Counted from the first letter of the stretch, positions 54,604 to 63,422 are shown. The stretch is 64,000 nucleotides of DNA from Roseateles_B sp041912595 (GCA_041912595.1 JAYRMR010000002.1:1-64000); one strand, 5' to 3'. Notes: a model not told the origin generated them from the letters alone. Made by a program: numbers and translations.

Positions 54604-55275
54604 ATGACACCACGCTTTCTGATCCCCGCCGTGCTGAGCCTGGCCGCCAGCCTGCCCAGCCTTGCTCACGCCGACGTGCTGCTGAGCTTCACCCACAAGG
54701 ACGGCTGCAAGATGACCAGCGCCTGCGTGCAGGACGACGCCGTCGCCAAGTCCAGCATCGGCAGCAACCTGCCCTCGAACCAGTGGGCCAACGGCTACCT
54801 CCCGGACGATCCCTGGTCCAAGGGCTTCGGCGCCGGCAACGGCGTCCGTCCGGTGTTCACCCTGAACATGAAGGCCGGCGAGGCCCTGCAGCTGAGCAGC
54901 TTCCGATTCAGCCTCTTCAACAACGACTGCCAGTACGGCGCCCCCGCCAGCTGCCGCGGGGCCGACTGGAAGCTGCTGAAGGTCGTCAACGGCGAGACCT
55001 TCGCGGACCCGCTGCTGGTCTTCAACTCCGGCCCCAAGTTCGCGGACCTGAGCTTCGACGTGAAGCTGGACGAGTTCCTCGAGGCTGGCGACAGCTTCGG
55101 CCTGAAGATGGTCTACACCGGCGGCTTCAAGGACTGGACGGGCCAGTACTACTTCCATGACCTGGCCTTGAATGGCAAGGCCCAGGTGGACGAGCCCCAG
55201 ACGCTGGCACTGCTGGCCCTGGGCGCCGTGGGCGTGGGGGTGGCGCGCCGCCGTCGGGCCTCGACCGCCGCCTGA
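54604..55275 (+). CDS. exported PEP-CTERM-like surface protein
   Basis: 223 aa. The ATG at 54604 has GAGGG 7 nt upstream, better than the ATG at 54598. The signal peptide (FLIPAVLSLAASLPSLAHA) is followed by a beta-rich body with four cysteines (DGCKMTSACVQDD, NDCQYGAPASCRG). The C-terminus is EPQTLALLALGAVGVGVARR ending in a basic tail, the three-part PEP-CTERM sorting pattern, with EPQ in place of the usual PEP. Such proteins are processed by exosortase and often associate with exopolysaccharide. No exosortase gene is in the window. Confidence 0.82.
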   Translation: MTPRFLIPAVLSLAASLPSLAHADVLLSFTHKDGCKMTSACVQDDAVAKSSIGSNLPSNQWANGYLPDDPWSKGFGAGNGVRPVFTLNMKAGEALQLSSFRFSLFNNDCQYGAPASCRGADWKLLKVVNGETFADPLLVFNSGPKFADLSFDVKLDEFLEAGDSFGLKMVYTGGFKDWTGQYYFHDLALNGKAQVDEPQTLALLALGAVGVGVARRRRASTAA

Positions 55276-55362
55276 GGATCGCGGCCTGCCCCCGGATCCG
55301 AGGGGGCGGACCATGCGGGGCCCGGCGCCCCATCTCGTGCATCAAGCCCGAAAGGAACTGCC

Positions 55363-55734
55363 ATGGCCTCGTCCCTCTCAACGCACGCCGCGGCCCGCCC
55401 GCATGCCCGAGGCGCCGCCCATGCCAGCCCCGACAGCCGGGCGCCCACGTCCTCGGGGGCGATGCCCCACACCGGCGTCATGGGGTCCGCGCGCATGGTC
55501 GCCCAGCGCCAGCGCATGGACCAGGTGACGGGCGCAGGCAGCCTGGCGGGCGGCGCGACGATCCAGCGCATGTCCAGCCATCCGACGCCTCCCGCGTCGT
55601 CAGCCGGCTCGTCGTCCCGGGACGACGAGTCCGAGCGGCGCTGGGTCAGCATGCCCGTCACCGGGGCGGCCGCGATCAAGAAGCCGCCAAGCCAGGATCC
55701 GGGCGCCTCCCTGGGCATGCCTCCCACGCAATGA
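55363..55734 (+). CDS. small low-complexity hypothetical protein
   Basis: 123 aa, rich in Ser, Ala, Pro and Gly (for example SSHPTPPASSAGSSSRDDES), without a signal peptide or recognised domain. An AAAGGAAC ribosome-binding site lies a few nt upstream of the ATG, which favours translation, but composition alone could also arise in non-coding GC-rich DNA. Probably disordered. It lies between the PEP-CTERM-like gene and the control region of the glutamate transporter. Confidence 0.45.
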   Translation: MASSLSTHAAARPHARGAAHASPDSRAPTSSGAMPHTGVMGSARMVAQRQRMDQVTGAGSLAGGATIQRMSSHPTPPASSAGSSSRDDESERRWVSMPVTGAAAIKKPPSQDPGASLGMPPTQ

Positions 55735-55759
55735 GCAGACGCCCCTGCGCCGGGCCGCA

Positions 55760-55773
55760 CAAGACCTGACCCC
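55760..55773 (+). repeat. CAAGACCTGACCCC intergenic motif, copy 3
   Basis: Perfect copy 26 nt after the stop at 55734. It directly precedes the first of the two palindromes in the transporter control region. Confidence 0.6.
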
Positions 55774-55819
55774 GGACGGAAATCCGTCCATCGCACCGCC
55801 GAGCCGACGGATATCCGTC
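55774..55819 (+). promoter_or_regulatory. pair of palindromic activator sites (candidate sigma-54 enhancer)
   Basis: GACGGAAATCCGTC (55775-55788) and GACGGATATCCGTC (55806-55819) are two 14-bp palindromes of the form GACGGAWATCCGTC; the second is perfect. Their centres are 31 bp apart, about three helical turns, so a regulator would bind the same face of the DNA. They lie about 110-150 bp upstream of the sigma-54-type promoter at 55928, the normal distance for an NtrC-family enhancer. I saw no other copies in the window. Confidence 0.75.
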
Positions 55820-55927
55820 CGGCCTGCCGCCCGCGCCCGCCACCCGGCATCGCGCCGCGTCGGCAAATCAAGCACTTAGCGCAGCGCCCGAGACCCGCCG
55901 GGCTCCAACCTCAGGGTTTTCACCAGA

Positions 55928-55943
55928 TGGCACGGCCCCTGCA
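55928..55943 (+). promoter_or_regulatory. sigma-54 (-24/-12) promoter of the glutamate/aspartate transporter operon
   Basis: TGGCACGGCCCCTGCA fits the consensus TGGCACG-N4-TTGC(A/T) with one mismatch (C for the first T of TTGC) and exact GG-to-GC spacing. The predicted start of transcription, about 12 nt after the GC element, is near 55954, right at the ATG of the first gene. Confidence 0.8.
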
Positions 55944-55955
55944 TGACAGGCGCTC

Positions 55956-56894
55956 ATGCCGTGCCGCCTTGCCTCCCTGCTGCTTCTCGCGCTGCCCCTG
56001 CTGACCGTCCAGCCCGGCAGGGCGCACGCCGCCGGTAGCCCGGAGCGCGCGGCCAGCCCGCTGCTCGAGCAGAGCGAGACCCTGCGCCGCATCGCCGCCA
56101 CCGGCACCATCAACCTGGGTCACCGCGAGTCCTCGGTGCCCTTCTCCTACTACGACGCGCGCCGCCAGGTGGTGGGCTATTCCCAGGACCTGATGCTCAA
56201 GGTGGTCGACGGCATCCGCCAGGAGCTGAAGCTGCCGGCGATCACGCAGCGCCTGGTGCCCGTCACCTCGCAGAACCGCATGTCCCTGGTGCAGAACGGC
56301 ACCGTCGACCTGGAGTGCGGCTCGACGTCCAACACGCTGGCGCGCCAGAAGCACGTCGCCTTCTCGGTCTCGATCTTCATCGTCAGCACGCGCATGCTGG
56401 TGCGCCGCGACGCGCCGCTGCAGGAGTTCGCCGACCTCGCCGGCCGCCGTGCGGTGGTCACGGCGGGCACCACGTCCGAGCGCCTGCTGCGCGCCTGGAA
56501 CGAGACGCACGGCGGCCGCATCCAGCTGCTCTCGGCGCGTGACCACGGCGAGGCCTTCCAGTCCCTCGAGACGGGCAAGGTCGACGCGCTGATGCTCGAC
56601 GACGCCCTGCTGCTGGGCGAGCGCGCCAAGGCCGCCCAGCCCGAGGACTGGCGCCTCACGGGCACGCCGATGAGCTCGGAGGTCTATGGCTGCATGCTGC
56701 GGCGCGACGACCCCGGATTCAAGGCGCTGGTGGACCGCGAGCTGAGCCGCCTCATGCACAGCGGCGAGGCGCTGAAGATCTACCAGCGCTGGTTCCAGCG
56801 CCCCATCCCACCCAAGGGACTGAACCTCAACTGGCCGCCGACCGAGGCCCTGCTGCAGCTCTACCGCCAGCCCTCGGACCGCGCCCTGCAATGA
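55956..56894 (+). CDS. amino-acid ABC transporter binding protein (family 3), first of two
   Basis: 312 aa periplasmic binding protein. The signal peptide CRLASLLLLALPLLTVQPGR ends at an AHAA site. The mature part closely follows the next protein: INLGHRESSVPFSYYD, VTSQNRMSLVQNGTVDLECG, STSNTLARQKHVAFS and PMSSEVYGCMLRRDDPGFKA. The likely ligand is glutamate or aspartate. The mature protein is longer at the C-terminus than its neighbour. The ATG lies almost at the predicted start of transcription, so the message may be nearly leaderless. It is the first gene of the transporter operon. Confidence 0.9.
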   Translation: MPCRLASLLLLALPLLTVQPGRAHAAGSPERAASPLLEQSETLRRIAATGTINLGHRESSVPFSYYDARRQVVGYSQDLMLKVVDGIRQELKLPAITQRLVPVTSQNRMSLVQNGTVDLECGSTSNTLARQKHVAFSVSIFIVSTRMLVRRDAPLQEFADLAGRRAVVTAGTTSERLLRAWNETHGGRIQLLSARDHGEAFQSLETGKVDALMLDDALLLGERAKAAQPEDWRLTGTPMSSEVYGCMLRRDDPGFKALVDRELSRLMHSGEALKIYQRWFQRPIPPKGLNLNWPPTEALLQLYRQPSDRALQ

Positions 56895-56932
56895 CTCCTA
56901 CGCCTTTCACAAATCCAAAGACAGGACTCCCC

Positions 56933-57847
56933 ATGAAGACCCCCTTCCGCACCACGACCCTGGCCGCGCTGGCCGCGCTGGCCACGCTGGCCGCCACCCC
57001 GGCCCGCGCCGAGGACACGCTCAAGAAGATCAAGGACAGCGCCAGCGTCACGCTGGGCGTGCGCGAGTCCAGCGGCGCGCTCTCCTACACCCTCGGCGAC
57101 GGCAAGTACGTGGGCTACCACGTCGAGATCTGCCAGCGCATCGTCGGCGCCCTGCAGAAGCAGCTGGGCCTGGCCAAGCTGGACGTGAAGTACCAGCCGG
57201 TGACCTCGCAGAACCGCATTCCCCTGGTGCAGAACGGCACGGTGGACCTCGAGTGCGGCTCCACCACCAACAACCTGACCCGCCAGAAGGACGTGGCCTT
57301 CGCCGTGACGACCTTCGTCGAGGAGGTGCGCATCGCGGTCAAGGCGAGCTCGGGCATCCACGCCATCGACCAGCTCGCCAACCGGACCGTGGCCACGACC
57401 ACCGGCACGACCTCCGTGCAGACGCTGCGCAAGCACGAACGCGCCACGGGCGTGGACTTCAAGGAGGTCTTCGGCAAGGACCACGCCGACAGCTTCCTGC
57501 TGCTGGAGAGCGGCCGCGCCGACGCCTTCGTGATGGACGGCTCGCTGCTGGCCGGCCTCATCGCCAAGTCCAAGAACCCGGCGGACTACAAGATCGTCGG
57601 CGAGGTGCTGTCCGTCGAGCCCATCGCCATCATGTTCCGCAAGGACGACCCCGCCTTCAAGAAGGCCGTGGACGACACCCTGGTCGCGATGATGAAATCC
57701 GGCGACGTTGCCAAGCTCTACGACAAGTGGCTGATGCAGCCCATCCCCCCGACCCACAGCCGCGTGGGTCTGCCGATGAGCGAGAACCTCAAGGCCGCGC
57801 TGGCCGCGCCCAATGACAAGCCCATGGAAGCCTACGCCAAGAAGTAA
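56933..57847 (+). CDS. gltI: glutamate/aspartate ABC transporter binding protein GltI
   Basis: 304 aa. The signal peptide (MKTPFRTTTLAALAALATLA, ending ARAE) is followed by a family 3 binding domain: VTLGVRESSGALSYTLGDGK, VTSQNRIPLVQNGTVDLECG, STTNNLTRQKDVAFAVTTF, TTGTTSVQTLRKHER and EVLSVEPIAIMFRKDDPAF. This resembles E. coli GltI, which feeds GltJKL. The ATG at 56933 has AGGA 6-7 nt upstream. It starts 38 nt after the first binding protein gene; a stable hairpin follows the stop codon. Confidence 0.94.
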   Translation: MKTPFRTTTLAALAALATLAATPARAEDTLKKIKDSASVTLGVRESSGALSYTLGDGKYVGYHVEICQRIVGALQKQLGLAKLDVKYQPVTSQNRIPLVQNGTVDLECGSTTNNLTRQKDVAFAVTTFVEEVRIAVKASSGIHAIDQLANRTVATTTGTTSVQTLRKHERATGVDFKEVFGKDHADSFLLLESGRADAFVMDGSLLAGLIAKSKNPADYKIVGEVLSVEPIAIMFRKDDPAFKKAVDDTLVAMMKSGDVAKLYDKWLMQPIPPTHSRVGLPMSENLKAALAAPNDKPMEAYAKK

Positions 57848-57865
57848 GCCCCGCGGCGCGGGGTT
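57846..57865 (+). promoter_or_regulatory. hairpin between gltI and gltJ
   Basis: A strong GC-rich stem (CCCCGC, 57849-57854, with GCGGGG, 57858-57863, extended by two A-T pairs with a bulged G) starts at the gltI stop codon. There is no T-run, so it probably stabilises the gltI end or attenuates read-through rather than ending transcription. Confidence 0.55.
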
Positions 57866-57868
57866 CAG

Positions 57869-57882
57869 CAAGACCTGACCCC
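57869..57882 (+). repeat. CAAGACCTGACCCC intergenic motif, copy 4
   Basis: Perfect copy between gltI and gltJ, 22 nt after the gltI stop. Confidence 0.6.
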
Positions 57883-57896
57883 GCTGAAAGGACACC

Positions 57897-58643
57897 ATGA
57901 CATTCGAATGGCAGGAACTCTGGTGCAAGGACACCGTCGAAGGGACGGTCGTCCAGGGCTGCTTCGGCGAGCCCGGCACGCAGACCTATCTGGACTGGCT
58001 GCTCTCGGCCTGGGGCTGGACCCTGGCCGTCTCGGCCATCGGCCTCGTGATCGCGCTCGTGCTGGGCTCGCTCATGGGGGTGCTGCGCACCGGCCCGGGC
58101 CGCAAGCTCGCCTTCCTCGGGGAGGCCTGGACGGAGCTGTTCCGCAACATCCCGCTGATCGTGCAGCTCTTCCTGTGGTTCTTCGTGATCCCGGAGTTCA
58201 TCCCGGTGCTCAAGAGCCTGCCGAGCTTCCTGATCGCGGCGATGGGCCTGGGCTTCTTCACCTCGGCCCGGATCTCGGAGCAAGTGCGCGCCGGCATCCT
58301 GAGCCTGCCGCGCGGCCAGCGCGCCGCCGGCCTGGCGCTGGGCCTGACGTTGCCGCAGACCTACCGCTTCGTGCTGCTGCCCGTCGCCTTCCGCATCATC
58401 GTGCCGCCGCTGACCAGCGAGGCCATGAGCATCGTCAAGAACAGCTCCGTGGCCTTTGCGCTGTCGGTGCTGGAGCTGACGCAGTTCGCGCGCCAGGTGG
58501 GTGAGGAGACCTCCCGCCCCACCGAGGTCTACGCCATGGTGACGCTGCTCTACTTCGTGTCCGCGTTCGCGGTCTACCTGCTCGCCGCCCTGATCGAACG
58601 CTGGGTGCGGGTGCCGGGTCTTGCCGGAGCGGGCCACAAATGA
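57897..58643 (+). CDS. gltJ: glutamate/aspartate ABC transporter permease GltJ
   Basis: 248-aa inner-membrane permease of the HisMQ family with about five hydrophobic segments (WTLAVSAIGLVIALVLGSLM; LIVQLFLWFFVIPEFIP; FLIAAMGLGFFTSARISEQV; and others). The ATPase-contact EAA-type loop is RAGILSLPRGQRAAGLALGL. The start follows GAAAGGACACC. It overlaps gltK by 4 nt (ATGA). Confidence 0.95.
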   Translation: MTFEWQELWCKDTVEGTVVQGCFGEPGTQTYLDWLLSAWGWTLAVSAIGLVIALVLGSLMGVLRTGPGRKLAFLGEAWTELFRNIPLIVQLFLWFFVIPEFIPVLKSLPSFLIAAMGLGFFTSARISEQVRAGILSLPRGQRAAGLALGLTLPQTYRFVLLPVAFRIIVPPLTSEAMSIVKNSSVAFALSVLELTQFARQVGEETSRPTEVYAMVTLLYFVSAFAVYLLAALIERWVRVPGLAGAGHK

Positions 58644-59302
58644 ATCTCGACTTCTCCTTCCTGACGGGCGAGTTCCTGCGCGCCTTCATCGCCAAGGGCT
58701 TCATCTTCTCCATCCAGCTGACCCTGGTGGCCATGGTGGGCGGCATCCTGCTGGGCACGGTGCTGGCGCTGATGCGGCTGTCCAGCAAGCGCTGGCTCTC
58801 GGCCCCGGCCGCGGCCTATGTGAACCTGCTGCGCTCCATCCCGCTGGTGATGGTGATCCTGTGGTTCTTCCTGCTGGTGCCCCTGCTCACGGGGCCCATC
58901 AGCGCGGAGCTCTCGGCCTTCATCACCTTCACGCTGTTCGAGGCGGCCTACTACGCCGAGATCATGCGCGCCGGCGTGCTGAGCGTGCCCAAGGGCCAGA
59001 CCTACGCAGCCTACGCCCTGGGCATGAACTACCGCCAGGCCATGGCCCTCGTGGTGCTGCCGCAGGCCTTCCGCAACATGCTGCCGGTGCTGCTCACGCA
59101 GACCATCATCCTCTTCCAGGACACCTCGCTGGTCTACGCCATCGGCGCCTATGACCTGCTCAAGGGCTTCGAGGTGGCCGGCCGCAACTTCAACCGCCCG
59201 GTGGAAACCTATCTGCTGGCCGCGGGCCTCTACTTCGTGATCTGCTTCAGCCTCTCCATGCTCGTGCGCCGGCTGCAGCGTCGTATCCAAATCATCCGCT
59301 GA
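58640..59302 (+). CDS. gltK: glutamate/aspartate ABC transporter permease GltK
   Basis: 220-aa permease partner of GltJ. Membrane segments include GFIFSIQLTLVAMVGGILLG, SIPLVMVILWFFLLVPLLTG and LLAAGLYFVICFSLSMLV, and the EAA loop is RAGVLSVPKGQTYAAYALGM. The start overlaps gltJ, and gltL follows 9 nt after its stop. Confidence 0.95.
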   Translation: MNLDFSFLTGEFLRAFIAKGFIFSIQLTLVAMVGGILLGTVLALMRLSSKRWLSAPAAAYVNLLRSIPLVMVILWFFLLVPLLTGPISAELSAFITFTLFEAAYYAEIMRAGVLSVPKGQTYAAYALGMNYRQAMALVVLPQAFRNMLPVLLTQTIILFQDTSLVYAIGAYDLLKGFEVAGRNFNRPVETYLLAAGLYFVICFSLSMLVRRLQRRIQIIR

Positions 59303-59311
59303 GGTCGACCC

Positions 59312-60046
<735 letters not shown>

Positions 60047-60158
60047 CCCCCCCTACTCGCTTCGCGAGCCCCCCAGGGGGGCGCATGCGACGGCCCGGCA
60101 GAGCCGGATCCGCGCACGCCGTGCCTGTGGGGCTGGCCACCTTCGGTGGCTCCGCCCC
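60047..60158. repeat. dispersed palindromic intergenic repeat, copy 2
   Basis: CCCCCCCTAC, TCGCTTCGCGA, then CCCCCCAGGGGGG and GCCCGGCAGAGCCGGATC, the same framework as at 1158-1226. It is followed by a GCCACC-TTC-GGTGGC hairpin inside GGGGC...GCCCC (60129-60158). It fills most of the 147-nt gap between gltL and the sensor gene. Confidence 0.75.
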
Positions 60159-60193
60159 GTCCAAGCCGGAGTACTGAGCATGCTGGTGTTCGC

Positions 60194-62035
60194 TTGAAAA
60201 GAGGTCTGCGCATCCTGCTCGGCTCGCTGGCCGCGGCGCTGCTGGTCGGCGGCGCGGGCTGGCTGGCCTACACCGCGAGCCTGCGCCAGGGCACGGAGGC
60301 GCTGCGGCGCGAGTCCAACCACCAGTTGGAGCTCTTCGCCACGGCGGCGGAGGGCGTGATCAAGCGGCAGGAATCCATCCCCGCCACGCTGCAGCTGAGC
60401 CCCGAGGTGCTGGCGCTGCTGCGCGAGCCGCAGTCGGCGGCCCGTGCCGAGGCCGCCAGCCTGTACCTGCGGCGCCTCAACGCCCACCTGGGCAGCCTGG
60501 AACTCTTCGTGCAGAACCAGCAGGGGCTGGTGCTCGCGGCGAGCGACCCCTCGCTGACGGGCGAGGACTTCTCCTTCCGCCCCTACTTCCTCGAGGCCCT
60601 CGCCGGGCGCGTGGGGCGGCACTTCGCCATCGGCACGCGGGACGGGCGGCCGGGCTACTACGTCTCCCACCCCATCCACGACGGCGCGCGCGTGGTGGGC
60701 GTCGCGGCCATCAAGATCCGGCTCGATCCCATCGACGAGGCCTGGGCCACGCTCGAGTCGCCGGCCCTGCTGGCGGACTCCAACCAGGTGGTCATCCTCT
60801 CCTCCGAACCCGCCTGGCGCTACACCACGCTCACGGAGCTGAGCGTGGACCAGCGCGTGGACCTGCAGCTCTCGCGCCTCTACGCCGCACAGCCGCTGCC
60901 GCGCTTCCCGCTGAAGGTGGACCTGCGGGTGGACGAGGACAGCCAGGTCGTGGAAGGCGTGCTGCCGCACGGCCTGGGCGAGGCCGCGCCCACGCCCCGG
61001 CTCGCGAGCCGCGCCATGCTGGTCCTGGGCCGCCCGCTCAACGGCATGGACTGGCGGCTGATGATGTTCAGCGACCTGCGCCCCGTGCGGCAGCAGGCCA
61101 GCACCCACGGCCTGCTGGCCGCGCTGGTGCTGGGCGTGGTGCTGCTGAGCGCGCTGATCCTGCTGCAGCGCCGCCGCATCCTGCGCCAGAAGCTCGAGGC
61201 GCACGCGGCGCTCGAGGACCAGGTCGCGCGGCGCACGCAGGCGCTGTCGGAGGCCAATGCGCAGCTCGCGCAGGAAGTGGCCGAGCGCCAGCAGGCCGAG
61301 GCAACGCTGCGCCAGGCGCAGGACGAGCTCGTGCACGCCGGCAAGATGGCGGCGCTCGGGCAGCTGGCCACGGGCATCACGCACGAGCTGGCCCAGCCGC
61401 TCGGCGCCATCCGCACGCTGGCCGGCAACGCGCTGGAGTTCATGCGGCGCGAGGACCTGCGCTCGGTGCAGGGCAATCTGGACATCCTGACCCGCCTGGC
61501 GGACCAGATGGGCCAGATCATCCAGCCGCTCAAGGGCTTCGCCCGCAAGAGCCAGGCGCGGCCGCAGCGCTGCGACGTCGGGCTGGCACTGGGCAATGCG
61601 CTCTTCCTGCACGACCAGCGCCTGCGCCAGCTGCAGGTGACGCTGCACCGCGGCATCGAGCCGGGCCAGGTCTTCGTCTTCTTCGACCCCAACCGGCTCG
61701 AGCAGGTGCTGCTGAACCTCGTCGGCAACGCCCTGGACGCCGTGCAGGACCAGCCGACGCGCCAGCTCTGGCTGCAGGCCTCGCACCGCGAGGGTCAGGT
61801 CTTGATCCACGTGCGCGACAGCGGACCGGGGCTCGGCGAGGAGGCCCTCGCGCGCCTGTTCGAACCCTTCTTCACCACCAAGGCGCAAGGCGTGGGGCTG
61901 GGCCTGGGGCTGGCCATCTCCCGCGACATCGCCCGCGAGGGCGGCGGCGAGCTGGAGGCCCGCAACCATGCCGAGGGGGGCGCGGAGTTCATCCTCACGC
62001 TGCCGGGCGTCGACGCCGGCGGGGCCCAGGCCTGA
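60194..62035 (+). CDS. DctB/AauS-like sensor histidine kinase
   Basis: 613 aa from a TTG at 60194 (MKRGLRILLGSLAAALLVGG). Two membrane helices (about residues 5-25 and 303-323, LLAALVLGVVLLSALILLQ) flank a periplasmic double-Cache-type domain with GEDFSFRPYFLEALAG, the dicarboxylate/amino-acid sensing fold. A coiled linker leads to the H-box TGITHELAQPLGAIRTLAGN (His about 397) and an ATPase domain with NLVGNALDAVQ and GVGLGLGLAISR. The start is not certain because no clear ribosome-binding site is seen. It lies after the acidic amino-acid transporter and 10 nt before an NtrC-family regulator, as in the AauS/AauR systems of Pseudomonas. Confidence 0.9.
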   Translation: MKRGLRILLGSLAAALLVGGAGWLAYTASLRQGTEALRRESNHQLELFATAAEGVIKRQESIPATLQLSPEVLALLREPQSAARAEAASLYLRRLNAHLGSLELFVQNQQGLVLAASDPSLTGEDFSFRPYFLEALAGRVGRHFAIGTRDGRPGYYVSHPIHDGARVVGVAAIKIRLDPIDEAWATLESPALLADSNQVVILSSEPAWRYTTLTELSVDQRVDLQLSRLYAAQPLPRFPLKVDLRVDEDSQVVEGVLPHGLGEAAPTPRLASRAMLVLGRPLNGMDWRLMMFSDLRPVRQQASTHGLLAALVLGVVLLSALILLQRRRILRQKLEAHAALEDQVARRTQALSEANAQLAQEVAERQQAEATLRQAQDELVHAGKMAALGQLATGITHELAQPLGAIRTLAGNALEFMRREDLRSVQGNLDILTRLADQMGQIIQPLKGFARKSQARPQRCDVGLALGNALFLHDQRLRQLQVTLHRGIEPGQVFVFFDPNRLEQVLLNLVGNALDAVQDQPTRQLWLQASHREGQVLIHVRDSGPGLGEEALARLFEPFFTTKAQGVGLGLGLAISRDIAREGGGELEARNHAEGGAEFILTLPGVDAGGAQA

Positions 62036-62045
62036 CAATGCCGCC

Positions 62046-63422
62046 ATGACCCTGCCCCCGAACCCCGAGCTGTCCGTCCTCCTCGTCGAGGACGACCTGC
62101 ACATGCAGCTGGGCTGCGTCCAGGCCCTGCAGCTGGCGGGCCTGCCGGCACGCGCCGTGCTGTCCGTCGAGGAGGCCCGGCCGCTGCTGCACGCCGGCTT
62201 CGCGGGCGTCGTCATCACCGACATGCGCCTGCCCGGCGCCGACGGCCTGAGCCTCGTGCGTCACTGCCAGGAGATGGACGCCGCCCTGCCCGTCATCATG
62301 ATCACGGGCCACGGCGACGTCAGCCTGGCCGTGGAAGCCATGCGGGCCGGCGCCTACGATTTCATCCCCAAGCCCTTCTCGCCCGAGCATCTCGTCGAGG
62401 TGGTGCGCCGCGCGCTGGACAAGCGCCGCCTCACGCTGGAGGTCGCCCAGCTGCGCGAGGCCCTGGCCCGGCGCGACGGCGTGGCGGGGCAGCTGGTGGG
62501 GCGCTCGCCGCAGATCGAGGCCGTGCGCCAGCTGGTGGCCCGCGTGGCGGAATCGCGGGTGGACGTGCTGATCCGCGGCGAGACGGGCACCGGCAAGGAG
62601 CTGGTCGCGCAGGCCCTGCACGAGCTCTCCGCGCGTCGCGGCGGCCCCTTCGTGGCCCTCAACTGCGGCGGCCTGCCCGAGACGCTGCTGGACAGCGAGC
62701 TCTTCGGCCACGAGCCCGGCGCCTTCACCGGCGCGCAGAAGCGCCGCATCGGCAAGATCGAGCACGCCAGCGGCGGCACGCTGTTCCTGGACGAGGTCGA
62801 GAGCATGCCCATGGCCGCGCAGATCAAGCTGCTGCGCGTGCTGCAGGAGCGCCAGATCGAGCGCCTGGGCTCCAACCAGCCCCTGCCCGTGGACTGCCGC
62901 GTGGTGGCGGCCAGCAAGGACGATCTGCTGGAGAAGTCCCGCCAGGGCAGTTTCCGCAGCGACCTCTACTACCGTCTCAACGTGGTGACCATCGACCTCC
63001 CGCCCCTGCGCGAGCGGCGCGAGGACATCCCGCTGCTGATGGAGCACTTCCTGCTGCTGGCCGCCAGCCGCTACAGCCTCGCCGTGCCGACGGTCAGCGC
63101 CGCGCAGCTGCGCACGCTCATGGCCCACCACTGGCCGGGCAATGTGCGCGAGCTGCGCAATGTGGCGGACTGCCTCGTGCTGGGCGTGCGCAGCGATGTG
63201 CTGGGCGACGTGCAGGGCGACCCCGCCGCGCCGGCGCCCGCCCCGCAGGCGCTGTCGCTGGCCGAGACCGTCGAGGACTTCGAGAAGAGCCTCATCCGCG
63301 AGGCCCTGCAGCGCCACGGCGGCAATATCGCCCGCAGCGCCCTGGCCCTGCGCACGCCGAAGACGACACTGGCGGACAAGATCCGCAAGTACGGCCTGAA
63401 TGCCGGAGACACCCAGGGCTGA
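62046..63422 (+). CDS. sigma-54-dependent NtrC-family response regulator (DctD/AauR-like)
   Basis: 458 aa. The receiver domain has LLVEDDLHM, Asp in VVITDMRLPGADG (about 58) and lysine in IPKPFSPEH. The AAA+ domain has Walker A GETGTGKELVAQAL (about 178), the sigma-54 contact loop GAFTGAQ (about 228), Walker B GGTLFLDEVE and the arginine-finger region FRSDLYYRLNVV. The C-terminus has a Fis-type helix-turn-helix (IREALQRHGGNIARSALALR). It would respond to the adjacent kinase and activate the sigma-54 promoter at 55928 from the palindromes at 55775 and 55806. Confidence 0.95.
   Translation: MTLPPNPELSVLLVEDDLHMQLGCVQALQLAGLPARAVLSVEEARPLLHAGFAGVVITDMRLPGADGLSLVRHCQEMDAALPVIMITGHGDVSLAVEAMRAGAYDFIPKPFSPEHLVEVVRRALDKRRLTLEVAQLREALARRDGVAGQLVGRSPQIEAVRQLVARVAESRVDVLIRGETGTGKELVAQALHELSARRGGPFVALNCGGLPETLLDSELFGHEPGAFTGAQKRRIGKIEHASGGTLFLDEVESMPMAAQIKLLRVLQERQIERLGSNQPLPVDCRVVAASKDDLLEKSRQGSFRSDLYYRLNVVTIDLPPLRERREDIPLLMEHFLLLAASRYSLAVPTVSAAQLRTLMAHHWPGNVRELRNVADCLVLGVRSDVLGDVQGDPAAPAPAPQALSLAETVEDFEKSLIREALQRHGGNIARSALALRTPKTTLADKIRKYGLNAGDTQG

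Noticed and set aside
51840..55160. 1106-codon plus-strand open frame
   Set aside because: It is antisense to the BTAD/ATPase regulator and then out of frame with the PEP-CTERM-like gene; long open frames arise by chance at this GC content.
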